A DNA stretch of 64,000 bases from Ricinus communis (Eukaryota > Streptophyta > Magnoliopsida > Malpighiales > Euphorbiaceae). This document shows, piece after piece, positions 12,653 through 24,645 of this stretch (its first letter is position 1; every line of letters starts with the position of its first letter). The position numbers and the translations under genes are program-made. The stretch lies in assembly GCF_019578655.1 (NCBI RefSeq), contig NC_063265.1:3878501-3942500 (forward strand). Direction: 5' to 3'. Under the pieces are notes generated by a model. That model did no database searches, was not told the origin of the DNA, and saw nothing but the letters and a program-made list of their open reading frames with translations.

Positions 12653-15600
12653 TTAAATTTTATGCAATCCAAGAGAATTCACATGTGCAAGAAAAATATC
12701 TTTTGGTATTAGCTTAGTAAAGGAATTAGTCACCATTTGGTGCGTAGAAATATATGGTATTATTATTTATTAATGTCTCTAGCATAATTATACTTGTTAC
12801 CAATATAGTTGGTTCTACTATGGTATTTGAGATTTTTTTGTGAAAGCAATTGCTAGTTGATTATCATAATTGGCTATAATGGCTCAATTATAGTCATTTT
12901 GAAACTCTAAATTTTTAAAGAATCTCCTTAACCAAACTACTTCTTGCACAAAGGCTAAACATGCAATGAATTCAGCTTCCACAATCGACAAGGCTATGCT
13001 GATCTCTTTCTTACTACACGAAATAACGCCTTTATTTAGTAAGAAAGTATAACCAGATGTTGATTTTGATCAAGGTCTCCTCCTCAATCAGTATTAGAAT
13101 ACCCAATTAGATGCAATTTTGACTCTTGATAACATAAACAATAATCCATAGTGCCTTTGAGATATCTCAATATCATCTATACATCTTTTAAATGCTCTAG
13201 ATCGGGATTTGATTGATACAGACTAACTATCCCAATAACAAAACATATATCCGGTGAGTGTACATCATTGTATATATAAGACTTCTGATGTGCGTAAAAT
13301 ACACACATCTAAATGGGGTTTTTAAGATTGATTATTATGGATATTTGGATGTGAATTAGTTCCAACACTCACCCTATGTGTCTGTTTGTATGCATTAGGT
13401 CCAAAAGAAGTCAAAGAATGATAAAGGGAAGAAATGGAGCATAATTGGACGTCAAAGCTGCCGAAACAAGCTAAGTATGCGCATGAGGAAGTTGAACATG
13501 GCCGTGTTGGTTTTAACACTGGCCGTGTTCCCAACACGGGCACCAACACGGCCGCGTTGGGTAAATCAAATATCAAAGAAAAAAGAAGTTTTTAAGGAGC
13601 ACGGCCACAAAGAGTAACACGGGCAACACGGGAAATTAATTAAAAGAAAGAAGAGAGGAAAGAAAGAAGGAGAGCGGGGGAGAACGTCCTAAACCCTAAT
13701 ATTTCTCTCTCTAAGGGTTTTCTAAGCTAGAACCAAGGGAAAAGGAGACTTGGATCAAGGTTTTAATTGGATTCCCTTCAAAGATTGAAGATTGAGCGAG
13801 GTTCGTTGATTGGTTTTCAAATCGAGCAAGAGGAACAAGAAACGATTAAATTTGAACAAGAGGAATTGGGGCTGTTTACTCTCATCCAAGGGTGTAATCG
13901 GGTTTCTCTACCTTTACTCATTGTTGTAATTGAATTCTTGTGGATTTATAATTGAATTCTTATGGATTTTGATAATGAACATGATTAGCTAGATTGATTA
14001 AATCCATTGAGATTTTTTTACTATGTTGGCTTGATATTATATTGTTGGATTGTTTGGGTTAGTTTTATATTCTTCTTGCTTCCAGTATTAATAAGATAAT
14101 ACATTATTCATGAGACGTTGTGAATTATGTGTTTAGATTGCTTTATGTGATTGAGAAGTCCATTTGGTAATTGGAATTTTGAATAGCAGGAACTGGTTAA
14201 TAATCACTTAGAGATAAGGATAATTAACTAGCCGGATTAAGAATTAACAAAGCTTAATAGAGGCGGATTAAAGCTTAATGCTAATTTAAGAATCAATCGT
14301 TAGGAAGAGATTCCAACTTTAGGTTATTAGATTTAGGAATTCGGTTATCTCGAGAGAGAAACCGAATTCGATTAAGAATTCATCCACGGGTAGCATTCGA
14401 AATCTTAGTGAAAGATTGGATTTGTTATCTCATGTTTGCTTCTCACCAATCCTTTATCTTTTGTTTGATTGCCAACTAGTTTAGGTTCCCTTTGGGTTTG
14501 CTTTCTTGTCTTGGTTATTTTAGTTATCAATTACTCCTGCATCTCCCTTAGAACTTAGCTTGTAGCTATTAGTTAGTTTAGAAATTATTCATCACTCATT
14601 TTAGGTTAATATAACAAAGAACAAAGGAGTAACTCTGGGCTTTCACTTTTTCGAGGAATACGACCTTGATACTCGCCATTAGTGCTAGACTGCATCGATA
14701 GGTACACTGCCTTAGATTGTAGCTGAATAGATAGCAACCATCAACTTCCTACAATACTAGCATATGGTACAATGTACATGTCCTTTTATTCTTGCGGATT
14801 TTTAGGACACATATTAAGACTTAAAGCCTCATATTTTAACTTAGGAATATTCACAAAGCTTACAACTATTCATATGAAAATGTTCTAAAATCTTTTAGAT
14901 AAAATTCTTATGACAAAGCCAAAAGTTTCTTCGAACGATGTCTTTTAATTTTAACTCCCAATATATGGTCAACCTTACCCATGTCTTTTATGTCAAAATA
15001 TATGGATAACCATTTTTTGTTATCCATCCCATACTCATTTTATTTCCAGCTATTAAAAATATCATAAACATAGAGAGATAGGATTACAAATCCGCCATTT
15101 AATCTCTTAACATAAATACAGTGGTCCTCGTCAATTATCTTAAAGTCGCAAGTCAAAATGGCTTTATGAAATCTGAGGTACCATTGTCTTGATGATTGTT
15201 TTAGACCATATATCGATCTTTGGAGCTTGCATACTTTGCGCTCTTAGCCTTTAACAATAGAACTTATAGGTTGTACCAAGTAGATCTCTTTATCTAGCTT
15301 TCTATTGAAAAAAGCAATTTTTATATCCATTTGATGCAATTATAATTCTAAATTTTAAACAATAGCTAGAATTAAGCGAATGAAGGAAAATATGACAACT
15401 GTAGTATATACCTTCTTATTGGGTATATCCTTTTGCCACTAGGCGAGCTTTGTATCTATCAATAGAGCCATCTACCTTACGTTTTATTTTAAGAATACAT
15501 TTTTTTTCCAATGGCTTTATGTCCTGGAAGTAGGTCAACTAAGTTCTAAACTTGGTTGACTTTTATAGATTTTATTTCTTTTTCTAATGCAATTTTCCAC

Positions 15601-18164
15601 TTTTCTTTTGCAGGACATTCAAGTGCTTCTTTAACCTTTTTAGGCTCTTCATCGTCATGAGGAGTGACACTGTAGGCTTCGTTTTCTATTTGAAAACACC
15701 TTTTAAGAGTTTTAAAACATTTATTCCTTCGTAATTGAGGTTATTGTCTTCACCACTTGAAATTGGCTCAAACTCAACCTCAACTTGCCTATTGAATTGA
15801 GATAGGTGAAGTAGTTCTAGTGCACTCCCACTATCAAGGAAAGGGCTAGATTCCTCTTCTTGAGGGACAATTCCTTGTTGAACTGTACTAGCTTTTCCTT
15901 CTTCTTCTAGTCCTTATTCACATCTTTCATTTTAGAAAATTGTTCTCAAGAAAAGTAACATCTCATAACTTAATTTTTGTAATCCTTCCATTAAAATCCT
16001 CGCCAATAAATACATAACCTTTTGAGTTTTTAGAGTATCTTGTAAAGATACATTTCTTCCCTCTTGGTTATAATTTACTAAATTTATAAGAAGAGTCAAT
16101 AATGTATGGTATGGATCCCCAAGGATGCAACTTATCAAATTAGGTTTTCTTTTTATCCATAACTCATAAGGCGTTGAGAAGACCGATTTTGAAGGTATAC
16201 AGTTAAGTTCATAGTTTGTTGTTAATAAAGCATCTCCCTAGTATTACACTAGTAAATTAGCTTGAGCCATCATGGACCTAAGAATTTCTAGCAAGGTTCT
16301 TTTCCTTTCCTTGGCAACACCATTTTATTGGGGAGTTCTTGGGGTTGTTAATTATCTCATAATACCCTTTTCATAACACAATTCATTGAATTGGTCAAAT
16401 AGATACTCTCTCCCTCGATTGGTCTTTAAAACTTTTATTTTCTTGTCTAGTTGATTCTCAACCTCATTTAAATATCTTTTAAAGCAATCTAATGCTTTAG
16501 GATTATAGGAGATCAAATAAATATGACCATATCGAGTGAAGTCATCTATGAAATTGATAACATATGAGGCTTCAAGCTTCAGTTTAACATTCATCGGTCC
16601 ACAAATGTCTGAGTGTATAAGTTGTAAAGGAAAAATTAGCTCGAGTGCTTTTTCCAAATGGTTTTCTAGTGGCCTTTTCTTGTAGGAAAAACTCATAAGT
16701 GGATAATGTAAATTTTACATTTGATCCCAATAGACCATCATTGGCTAGTCCATTCATTCTATCTTGCTCAATGTGTCCTAATCTACCATGCCATAAATAA
16801 GCATCCATTTCATGATTGTAAGATTGAGTGAACAAGGAAAAGTAAACATTATGATTACTATTACAATATGTAGTGTTTAAAACTGTAAAACTATCCATAA
16901 GAAATCCACCACCATAATAAATTGTATCGAAAGAAATCCTAATATAATTGTCCTTGAATAACAAACAATATCCTAAATGTAGAAGAGTAAGCATCAAGAT
17001 CAAATTTTATCAAATATTGGGAGCATAAAGGACATCATGTAGGCATAAGATTCGACCCTCTTGCAAATCCAATTTGCAGGTGCCAACTCCCTTAACTTCA
17101 GCTCTTGTGCTGTTGCCTACATAGATCCATTCGTTTCTTCTTGAAAGTCGATGAAATTTCACAAACACATATATGTCTCTAGCTACATGGTTCATGGCTT
17201 TTAAGTCTACAGTCCACATTAGATGAGATTAAGTGAGAAAAATAGTGCTAGAAATAAAAAAATTTAGAAACAATATACTCATATGAGGAATTGAGATAAG
17301 ACATTACTCTTTGTGGCTTAGTGTACTCACGAGCAAAATGACTCAGCTTGTCACAATTGAAGTAGTTCACTCTTATCTTATCCTTTTTTCCTCCGTGCTT
17401 TCCTCTTTTGCGTTTGTGCTACTTGTTTTCTTTCTTTGGTCCCGGACTAGCCTCATGCATCTTACCCTTGCCTTTGTAGTTTTTGTCAAACTTTTTGTGC
17501 TTATTCCTAGAAGCTTGCTTGGAGCTTACAGCTAAATAAGCTTGAGCATTAGGTTTCGCAGCCTCAAAGCGCTATTCATAAAGCTCCAAATGGTGCAATG
17601 TCAGCAAAGGTTTTGATATTCTCATTGTAGGTCATGTTCACTTTTATATGCTCCTAATTCTTAGGCAGAGACCGGATAACAGCTTGAACTTACTGCTCAT
17701 TTATGAGGAAATGTACAGTTGACTTCAACTCTATTATCATGTTCGACATGTCCCTCAAATGTTGTTTCATCAATTTTTTAGGAACCTTCTTAAAAATGTT
17801 GAACTTGATGCTGTCTAAGTTTGGAGACAGTTGTACCTCTAAACTTCTCTCGCAGAGCGACTCATATGGCATGAGTAGGATATTGATGATACTCATACAT
17901 GAGATCATCATTCATGGAAATGATTAGGATTCCTCTTGCAGCGGAATCCTTCTTCTTCCATGAGGTATAAGCAGCCATGTCACACCTATATTCTTGGTTG
18001 ACATTTTCCTCATCAGATTTAGGCTCATTCATAACATTATTGACGGCCTCTAGAATCTCTTACTCCTCGCGGAGATAGTGCATTTTCAAATGCCAAATGT
18101 TATAATTATCTCCATTCAGTTTCTCACCCTTGTTAAGTTCAACTATGATGTTCTTTGATGCCAT
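12653..18164 (-). pseudogene. copia gag-pol polyprotein, fragmented
   Basis: The minus strand starts at 18164 with MASKNIIVELNKGEKLNGDN. The gag region then breaks repeatedly. At 17219-17010 is a protease-like stretch (MWTVDLKAMNHV, where intact elements have W-x-x-D-S-G-A-x-x-H). 17003-16584 carries the GAG-pre-integrase motif LWHGRLGHI. 16696-16352 is the integrase core (IHSDICGPM, INFIDDFTRYGHIY, KTNRGREY). The reverse transcriptase lies at about 15500-14750 (QRSIYGLKQSSRQWY, then LYVYD where YVDD is expected, then VDHILGVKI). Across the nested LTR the frame resumes as VPYAS|IVGSLIYTM at 14749/13280. RNase H (GVISCSKKEISIALSIVEAE) lies near 13030-12900, and translation ends at 12653 after HVNSLGLHKI. 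Multiple stops, frameshifts and the changed RT motif mean it is non-functional. Confidence 0.85.
13286..14743. mobile_element. Solo LTR nested in the copia element
   Basis: A 1,458-bp insert with inverted ends TGATG...CATCA, flanked by a perfect 5-bp duplication ACTTC (13281-13285 and 14744-14748). Removing the insert and one duplication copy restores the copia reverse transcriptase frame (VPYAS / IVGSLIYTM), which proves it is a secondary insertion. Its right part contains the block TGCTAGACTGCATCGATAGG and a CACTGCC stretch, which I recognise from the LTR ends of plant Ty3/gypsy (Tat/Athila-like) elements; that family call is from memory. No internal retroelement sequence is present, so it is best read as the product of LTR-LTR recombination. 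Confidence 0.85.
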
Positions 18165-20212
18165 GTTAGTCACAAAAAACTACAAAAAAGACATTTTAAA
18201 TGCAAAGTCAATTTTAGTCACAATTTTAAAAGTAAGTTATTGAAAAATTTTCAAATGAATTAGAATCGAAAGTTTAAAGTTTCCAATCATCTTCAAAATT
18301 CAAATGAAAAAATTTCTTTACCTTTTATTTTAAATTGTGTCTTTTATTATTCTAGGTGAGAATTTATTAAAAAAAATTCCGTTAATCCTTAGAATGCCCA
18401 TATATGAAGAAAAATATTGATCAACCTTCATAATATTTTCAATGTTCATAAATCCAAAAAATAAATTAAAAAAATATAACTAAGCAAATAATAAAGAAAT
18501 GTACTAATGGATCTTAAGTACATTTGAATAAGATTTTTCTATGAATAAACTCTTTCATTTTGTTTTCTATCCATGATGATGGGGACTATATTCTTAAGCC
18601 AAAGGAAGTTAGGAACACGCAATCTAGTAATCTGAAGACTGAGACTAGATGCTAAAGTGGTAGACTTGTTCAAAATCTTCCAAGTGTATTCATAAAAAAA
18701 TAGGTATACTAAAATTTCATAGATATTAATTTTCATATTCATCATATGTCTTTGCTCATTTGGTTTGGTTCAAAAATCTTCATCCACAAAATTTTCCAAG
18801 TTTTTCTTTAAGGTGGTTCGGCAAAGTGACATGTAAAGCATGAAACTTTTTATCACTAATTAACATATGACCCTTGTGAATATGTCATGAAGTGTGCCAT
18901 TGACAACTTTAACATGTTCAACAATGTTATAATCGAGATACATTCTATACGCGCACGAGATTTTTTTTTGAACCTTTCAAGCCTTTCTCTTATAGCTCGA
19001 GTCCTTATTGCTATAAGAGTGGTTTTCAAACATTTTCCATTAGGAATATATCTATTCCTTTTTCCGTTTCTATAGTCTCTGAGCTTTCGTATTCTCTTCA
19101 AATGAGACATGATTCCTTAAATATATTTTAAGAAAAGATTAAGTGAAAATAGGTCATTAAAGAGAAAAAAATCTCAAAGCCAATATAATGTATAAAGTAC
19201 ACACACTTTTAGGCAATAACCAGAACTCAATATACTAATAAATATCATGAAAAATGTTTGAAAAGAAAAATTTTCCAACATATGAATTTTAATTAATTTT
19301 AATGTAAAATCAATTAAAATGCATTTTAGTCACTTATTTATAAAAAAAATCTGAAAAATATAGGTAGAATAATTATTTTCTCACACTAGACCTCAACACC
19401 CTCAAATATATTAATTAGAATATATCTCATATTTTTTCAGTTTTTATTTTTATAAAAATAATTTTATTTATTTTTCATTTTCTATACAAAAGAAAATAAA
19501 AAATAAATATTTTAATATCTGAAAAATAATTTTAATTTAATAAAAATACGAGCAATTATTTTAATTTACATGTCGTTGCCCTACCGTGTGATTTAGGTCT
19601 CGAAAATTCTAACCCCCCATTTTTATATATTGTGACTTTAATGGTACAATTTGTTTTAAATTTTGATGCTTAGAAATGTATATTTGAAAAAAACACAAAG
19701 ATAAAAAGAGCGTAAGTTACTTCATCTTCAACCTCAAGAACTTCGGAATCAAAAAGATTTTCTAAAATTCTATTTTCAACATCCTTATTTCAACACATCA
19801 TAACTTTCTCTACACAAATGAATTTTGAGTGTTCTTTAATTCAAATTAAGGATCTCATTCTCTACTTTAAATGAACGTTAATTATTAAGTCTATAGAGCA
19901 TAAAACATAAATGAAAAAATATGCCAAAGTTACCATATTGATCATGAAATAAAAAATTCAAGATTTTGAGTTTTAAACACCCAACTTTGCTTACACATCT
20001 TTAACATAGAACTCCAAAAATTAAGTGCTATATATCGATTTAAAGCTCTTATATCCTTTTAAGAATATATATTTTTCATGGCATGAAACACATAAAATTC
20101 AAATGAAAATATTGTTTCAAAGTACTGTCATTATATTATTTTTCATAATTTCAAAATTTTTAAATTTTGTTTTTGCATATGCTATAAAATAAAAGATTAA
20201 TTAAACACATTA
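18165..20212. other. Long leader of copia element
   Basis: About 2 kb between the gag start and the primer-binding site, with no retroelement coding domain. Copia leaders are usually far shorter. It is AT-rich and holds only short random frames. It may include an unrecognised older insertion or a lineage-specific untranslated leader. Confidence 0.5.
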
Positions 20213-20225
20213 GGCTCTAATACCA
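20213..20225 (-). other. Primer-binding site (initiator tRNA-Met type)
   Basis: The minus strand reads TGGTATTAGAGCC, one base different from TGGTATCAGAGCC, the common plant copia primer site complementary to the 3' end of initiator methionine tRNA. It lies directly beside the end of the 5' LTR. Confidence 0.88.
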
Positions 20226-20608
20226 ATATAGTTTATGTGGAATTAAAAAGGAAAAACACTTACCTCTTGATAATTCCATAAAAAGTGTCGATTAGCACTA
20301 GATCACAAATACAATTCACAAAGGAGTCATATTTCCTGTTCATAACCAAAATATTAAAATTGTTTAATTGTTGTCGGAATTCAAAAAGAACTTTTTTGGT
20401 TTCATGTATCCATGTATTGTTAGTAGTAGTTATTACTTCCATAAAATTAATTTCCTAATAATTGCTTTGTGTTGGTAACTTCCCTATTAGTTACCAATAT
20501 AAACAATTAATAATAATTATCATTGTATTAATACAATTAATAAAATTAATATTAGATTAAACAAATTTTAGTCAACCAGTGATGGCCAACCCGTCCCAAA
20601 TTTTAACA
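20226..20608 (-). repeat. 5' LTR of copia element
   Basis: Partner of 11205-11592. In element orientation it starts TGTTAAAATTTGGG and ends AAACTATAT against the primer-binding site. It is followed on the plus strand by the target duplication TTTAG. Confidence 0.88.
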
Positions 20609-20613
20609 TTTAG

Positions 20614-21840
20614 AGTTGTTCCCTATGTTATTTATGGACTTGTTTATTCTTTTAATAACTTATGGTTTGCTATCTTCTAATGCAAATGGATCAAAAGATA
20701 ACTTTTCGCACAAATTATTTTTTTACAAATATATAAGAAATGGGCTGTAAAATTTTATTTATATTACAATTTAAAATCTCAAAGAATTTATTTATAGGGT
20801 CTTTTATGGAACTACAGTATAGTATTTTTTTGATATTTTTTTTATATCCTTCTGGTGTTCTCTTAGTATCATTTTTCTAACAAAATAATAACAATATTAT
20901 TTTTATCTTTCATCTCTATCTATATTTTTATTGTTATAGAAATTCAAATAGCTGATATAAATACAAGACTATTATCTTTACCCTTAAATAGTTTTTTTAA
21001 TTTTATTTTAATTATATCTTCATATATTTTTAACTGCATTTTAGTATATTTTCTGCAATACATATATTCATGTCATCAAAACTCATTAGTTATTATAAAA
21101 AATATATAACATCATTCAATATATAAATACGGCACCTAAAAATATAAAATAAAAGTGACTAATCTATTTTATTTGGCTAGTTTCATAATGATACAATTTT
21201 TAGTATTTTTTAGATATATTTTTAATATTTTTTTGATGAAATTATGAAAAAAATTTAAAAATATATATATAAATAAAAATTTAAAAAGAATCGTTAAAAA
21301 ATCGAAAAAAATTAGTAAATATAATGTTTTTTTTAAAATGTGTCGTGAAATTTCTCCAAAAAAATTAGTCACTAGAAAAGAGGGGGTAAAAGGACCGTAC
21401 ACATGGATTACTGTGTAACAGGGCGTGAATTGGAATAGCCTAATGGGCCAGTTAAAAAGGATGGGCTGGCCGTGTTATTGTAGCATTATTATGGCACATG
21501 CAGTATTGTGGCGTCCGCGTCGGCTATACTATAGCCAACTGCCACCCAACAAGCAAAGAAAAAGTCCTCCACGTACATCAGACATTTCGATGAATCTTCC
21601 CCGATGGTGACCGACCACACCATAATTGTTACTGTGCGACCGCAGGGCAGGCCACAAAATTCTTCTCCATCACAACACGCTAAGCATAATTAAACCTTTC
21701 ATATTTAAAATCAATTTAAATCCAAAGGCTATGAACAAATCGAATAAAGTGGGGTCCAATGTCACACGGGAAACTAAACGTATACAGCGATGTAGACGAT
21801 CTTTCCGAGTAAAACACGGAAGCAATCTGAAACCGTAAGT
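20614..21840. other. Intergenic DNA upstream of HSP70
   Basis: 20614-21370 is AT-rich without genes. From about 21400 GC content rises towards the HSP70 promoter. At 21586-21599 there is an imperfect heat-shock-like array (TTC, three bases, GAA, two bases, TTC). Confidence 0.5.
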
Positions 21841-21885
21841 TAAAATTCAAACATATCCAACGGCTACCAAAGCTCAAAAAATTTC

Positions 21886-21898
21886 GAACATTCTCGAA
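21886..21898 (+). promoter_or_regulatory. Heat-shock element of HSP70
   Basis: GAAcaTTCtcGAA is a perfect three-unit alternating nGAAn array, the binding site for trimeric heat-shock factors. It ends 15 bp before the TATA box, the usual position for a functional proximal element. Confidence 0.85.
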
Positions 21899-21901
21899 CC
21901 A

Positions 21902-21910
21902 AAACCCTAA
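21902..21910 (+). promoter_or_regulatory. Telobox
   Basis: AAACCCTAA, the plant interstitial telomere motif found in promoters and leaders of genes active in dividing cells. A second copy lies at 21952-21960 in the leader. Confidence 0.6.
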
Positions 21911-21913
21911 CAC

Positions 21914-21920
21914 TATAAAA
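21914..21920 (+). promoter_or_regulatory. TATA box of HSP70
   Basis: TATAAAA, 134 bp before the start codon and just downstream of the heat-shock element. Transcription would start near 21945, giving a leader of about 100 bases. Confidence 0.8.
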
Positions 21921-21951
21921 GTCGCACTTGAAAACCAAGCTGCGCCACTTG

Positions 21952-21960
21952 AAACCCTAA
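21952..21960 (+). promoter_or_regulatory. Telobox in HSP70 leader
   Basis: Second AAACCCTAA copy, in the predicted 5' leader close to the start site. A short preceding phrase (CCACTTGAAA) echoes GCACTTGAAA at 21924-21933, suggesting a small local duplication. Confidence 0.55.
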
Positions 21961-22047
21961 CCTGACACATTTCCTCTCTTCTTCTTCTGGTATCTCACCT
22001 CTGTTTAAGCTCGTCGAAAAGAAGAAGATAAGAAGAAAAAAAATACT

Positions 22048-24645
22048 ATGGCAGGTAAAGGAGAGGGACCAGCTATCGGTATCGATCTAGGAACCACATA
22101 CTCATGCGTTGGTGTGTGGCAACATGATCGTGTTGAGATTATTGCTAATGATCAGGGGAACAGAACGACCCCGTCTTACGTTGCATTCACAGATACAGAG
22201 CGTTTGATTGGTGATGCTGCTAAGAACCAGGTCGCCATGAACCCAGTCAACACCGTTTTTGGTAAGATGCTCAGGCTTCTTTGTTTTAAGTTATAGATCT
22301 GTGTTGGTTAATTAGATCTAGGCTGTTAGCTTTGTTAGATCTGGTGCATGTAATAATGCTTAGACGTGTATTTCTATGCTAGCTTTGCTTGATTTTGATC
22401 TTCTTTGGTATTAGATTGGTATATCTTAACCTGCAAGGCTCAGATCTTAGAGGATCTAATTTTAGGTGACAAATTTGATAAGCTAATGTGTGTTTGCCTG
22501 TAAATTCTCTTGAAAGAAATTGTTTTGAGAAGTTTGAGATGTGTTATTGAACTTTATATGCTTCAAATTTTCAACCCCTATCTAACCATATTATGATCTC
22601 AAACTAAAGGTTATAGTTTGTGCTTAGTATTTATGTAATTTTGGTGCAAGTGAAATAAGGTAGCATATACTTCAGGTCAGAAGTGTTGCAGAATTTAAAT
22701 ATAATTAACATCTAAAGGATTTATATTTGTATTTTTTATTTACTATGATAAAAATATAAACTATGGACTATAAAATAAAGCAAATTTTGTTTTGAAAAAA
22801 GCCCTGTTGTTTAAATTGTTAATGTGCTGTAAGTGGTTGTTACTCATTGGAGATCTCTTATTCTCTTAGTTATATACTGTCTTTGTAGTTGCTTAATTAA
22901 AATTTTGAATTACAGATGCAAAGCGGTTGATTGGAAGGAGATTCACTGATGCCTCCGTACAGAGTGACATCAAATTGTGGCCTTTCAAGGTCATTCCTGG
23001 ACCTGGTGACAAGCCAATGATTATTGTTTCTTACAAGGGCGAGGACAAGCAATTTGCAGCAGAAGAGATCTCTTCCATGGTCCTCATTAAAATGCGTGAG
23101 ATTGCAGAAGCTTACCTTGGTTCTACTGTCAAGAATGCTGTTGTTACTGTCCCTGCTTACTTCAATGACTCCCAGCGTCAAGCTACTAAAGATGCTGGGG
23201 TTATTGCTGGTCTTAATGTGATGCGTATCATCAATGAACCCACTGCTGCTGCCATTGCTTATGGTCTTGACAAGAAGGCTACCAGTGTTGGTGAGAAGAA
23301 TGTCTTGATTTTTGATCTTGGTGGTGGTACTTTTGATGTTTCTCTTCTTACCATTGAAGAGGGTATCTTTGAGGTTAAAGCTACAGCTGGAGATACTCAT
23401 CTTGGTGGTGAAGATTTTGATAATAGAATGGTGAACCACTTTGTTCAAGAGTTCAAGAGAAAGAACAAAAAGGACATCAGTGGAAACCCAAGGGCACTTA
23501 GGAGGTTGAGGACTTCCTGTGAAAGGGCAAAGAGAACTCTCTCATCAACTGCTCAGACCACTATTGAAATTGACTCCTTGTATGAGGGCATTGACTTCTA
23601 CTCCACCATTACTCGTGCTAGGTTTGAGGAACTTAACATGGACTTGTTCAGAAAATGTATGGAGCCTGTTGAGAAATGTTTGAGAGATGCCAAGATGGAC
23701 AAGAGCACTGTACATGATGTTGTGCTTGTTGGTGGTTCTACCAGAATTCCCAAGGTTCAGCAGCTTCTGCAGGACTTCTTTAATGGCAAGGAGCTTTGCA
23801 AGAGCATTAACCCTGATGAGGCTGTTGCTTATGGTGCTGCAGTCCAGGCTGCCATCTTGAGTGGGGAGGGTAACGAGAAGGTGCAAGACCTTCTTCTTTT
23901 GGATGTCACTCCTCTCTCTCTTGGTCTGGAAACTGCTGGTGGTGTCATGACTGTGTTGATTCCTAGAAACACCACCATTCCAACCAAGAAGGAGCAGGTT
24001 TTCTCTACCTACTCCGACAACCAGCCCGGTGTTTTGATCCAGGTGTACGAAGGTGAAAGAACAAGGACCAGGGATAACAATTTGCTTGGTAAATTTGAGC
24101 TCTCTGGCATCCCTCCTGCTCCTAGGGGAGTTCCTCAGATCACAGTGTGCTTTGATATTGATGCTAACGGTATCTTGAATGTGTCTGCGGAGGACAAGAC
24201 TACTGGCCAAAAGAACAAGATCACCATTACCAATGACAAGGGAAGACTCTCCAAGGAGGAGATTGAGAAGATGGTTCAGGAGGCAGAGAAGTACAAGTCA
24301 GAAGATGAAGAGCACAAGAAGAAGGTTGAGGCTAAGAATGCATTGGAGAATTATGCATACAACATGAGGAACACAGTGAAGGATGAGAAAATTGGTGCCA
24401 AGCTTTCTCCAGCTGATAAGAAGAAGATTGAAGACGCCATTGAGTCTGCCATCCAGTGGCTGGATAGCAACCAACTTGCTGAGGCTGATGAGTTTGAAGA
24501 CAAGATGAAGGAGTTGGAGAGCATTTGCAACCCAATCATTGCCAAGATGTATCAGGGTGCTGGCGGTGAAATGGGCGCAGGAATGGATGAAGATGCTCCT
24601 GCAGGCGGCAGTGGTGCTGGTCCTAAGATTGAGGAAGTGGACTAA
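22048..24645 (+). CDS. HSP70: Cytosolic heat-shock cognate 70 kDa protein
   Basis: ATP-dependent chaperone of the cytosol and nucleus that binds and folds client proteins with J-domain co-chaperones. Two coding exons, 22048-22261 and 22916-24645, with a GT-AG intron splitting codon 72 (D), a common intron place in plant cytosolic HSP70 genes. The spliced product is 647 aa, the normal family length. Visible signatures: IDLGTTYS (about residues 12-19), [13 protein letters not shown] (about 202-214), [14 protein letters not shown] (about 341-354), the interdomain linker and substrate-domain entry [13 protein letters not shown], a glycine-rich tail and the terminal EEVD that docks TPR co-chaperones. 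EEVD and the lack of a transit or signal peptide place it in the cytosol. The promoter has a perfect heat-shock element beside a TATA box, so heat induction is likely. No defects are seen. Confidence 0.97.

Larger units (their letters stand above)
11205..20608 (-). mobile_element. Ty1/copia LTR retrotransposon, complete ends but dead
   Basis: The minus-strand element is bounded by two diverged LTRs (11205-11592 and 20226-20608) and a direct duplication TTTAG (11200-11204 and 20609-20613). If the shared next A is counted, the duplication is TTTAGA. Read on the minus strand the LTR begins TGTTRAAATTT and ends AAACTATAT. A 13-bp primer-binding site abuts the 5' LTR, and a GGGAGA purine tract abuts the 3' LTR. 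Inside are broken gag, protease, integrase, reverse transcriptase and RNase H segments, in copia order. A solo LTR of another element is inserted at 13286-14743. The LTRs differ at many positions plus indels, so the insertion is old. Without the nested insert it is about 7.9 kb, long for copia, owing to a 2-kb leader and a 1-kb 3' region. Confidence 0.88.

Noticed and set aside
13767..13955. Open frame in the solo LTR
   Set aside because: Chance frame in non-coding LTR DNA; no similarity recognised.
22897..23448. Long antisense frame opposite HSP70 exon 2
   Set aside because: Long reverse frames opposite HSP70 genes arise from their codon bias; no known domain, and the sense strand is clearly the gene.
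23545..24210. Second long antisense frame opposite HSP70
   Set aside because: Same codon-bias effect; no promoter, splice support or recognisable protein motif.
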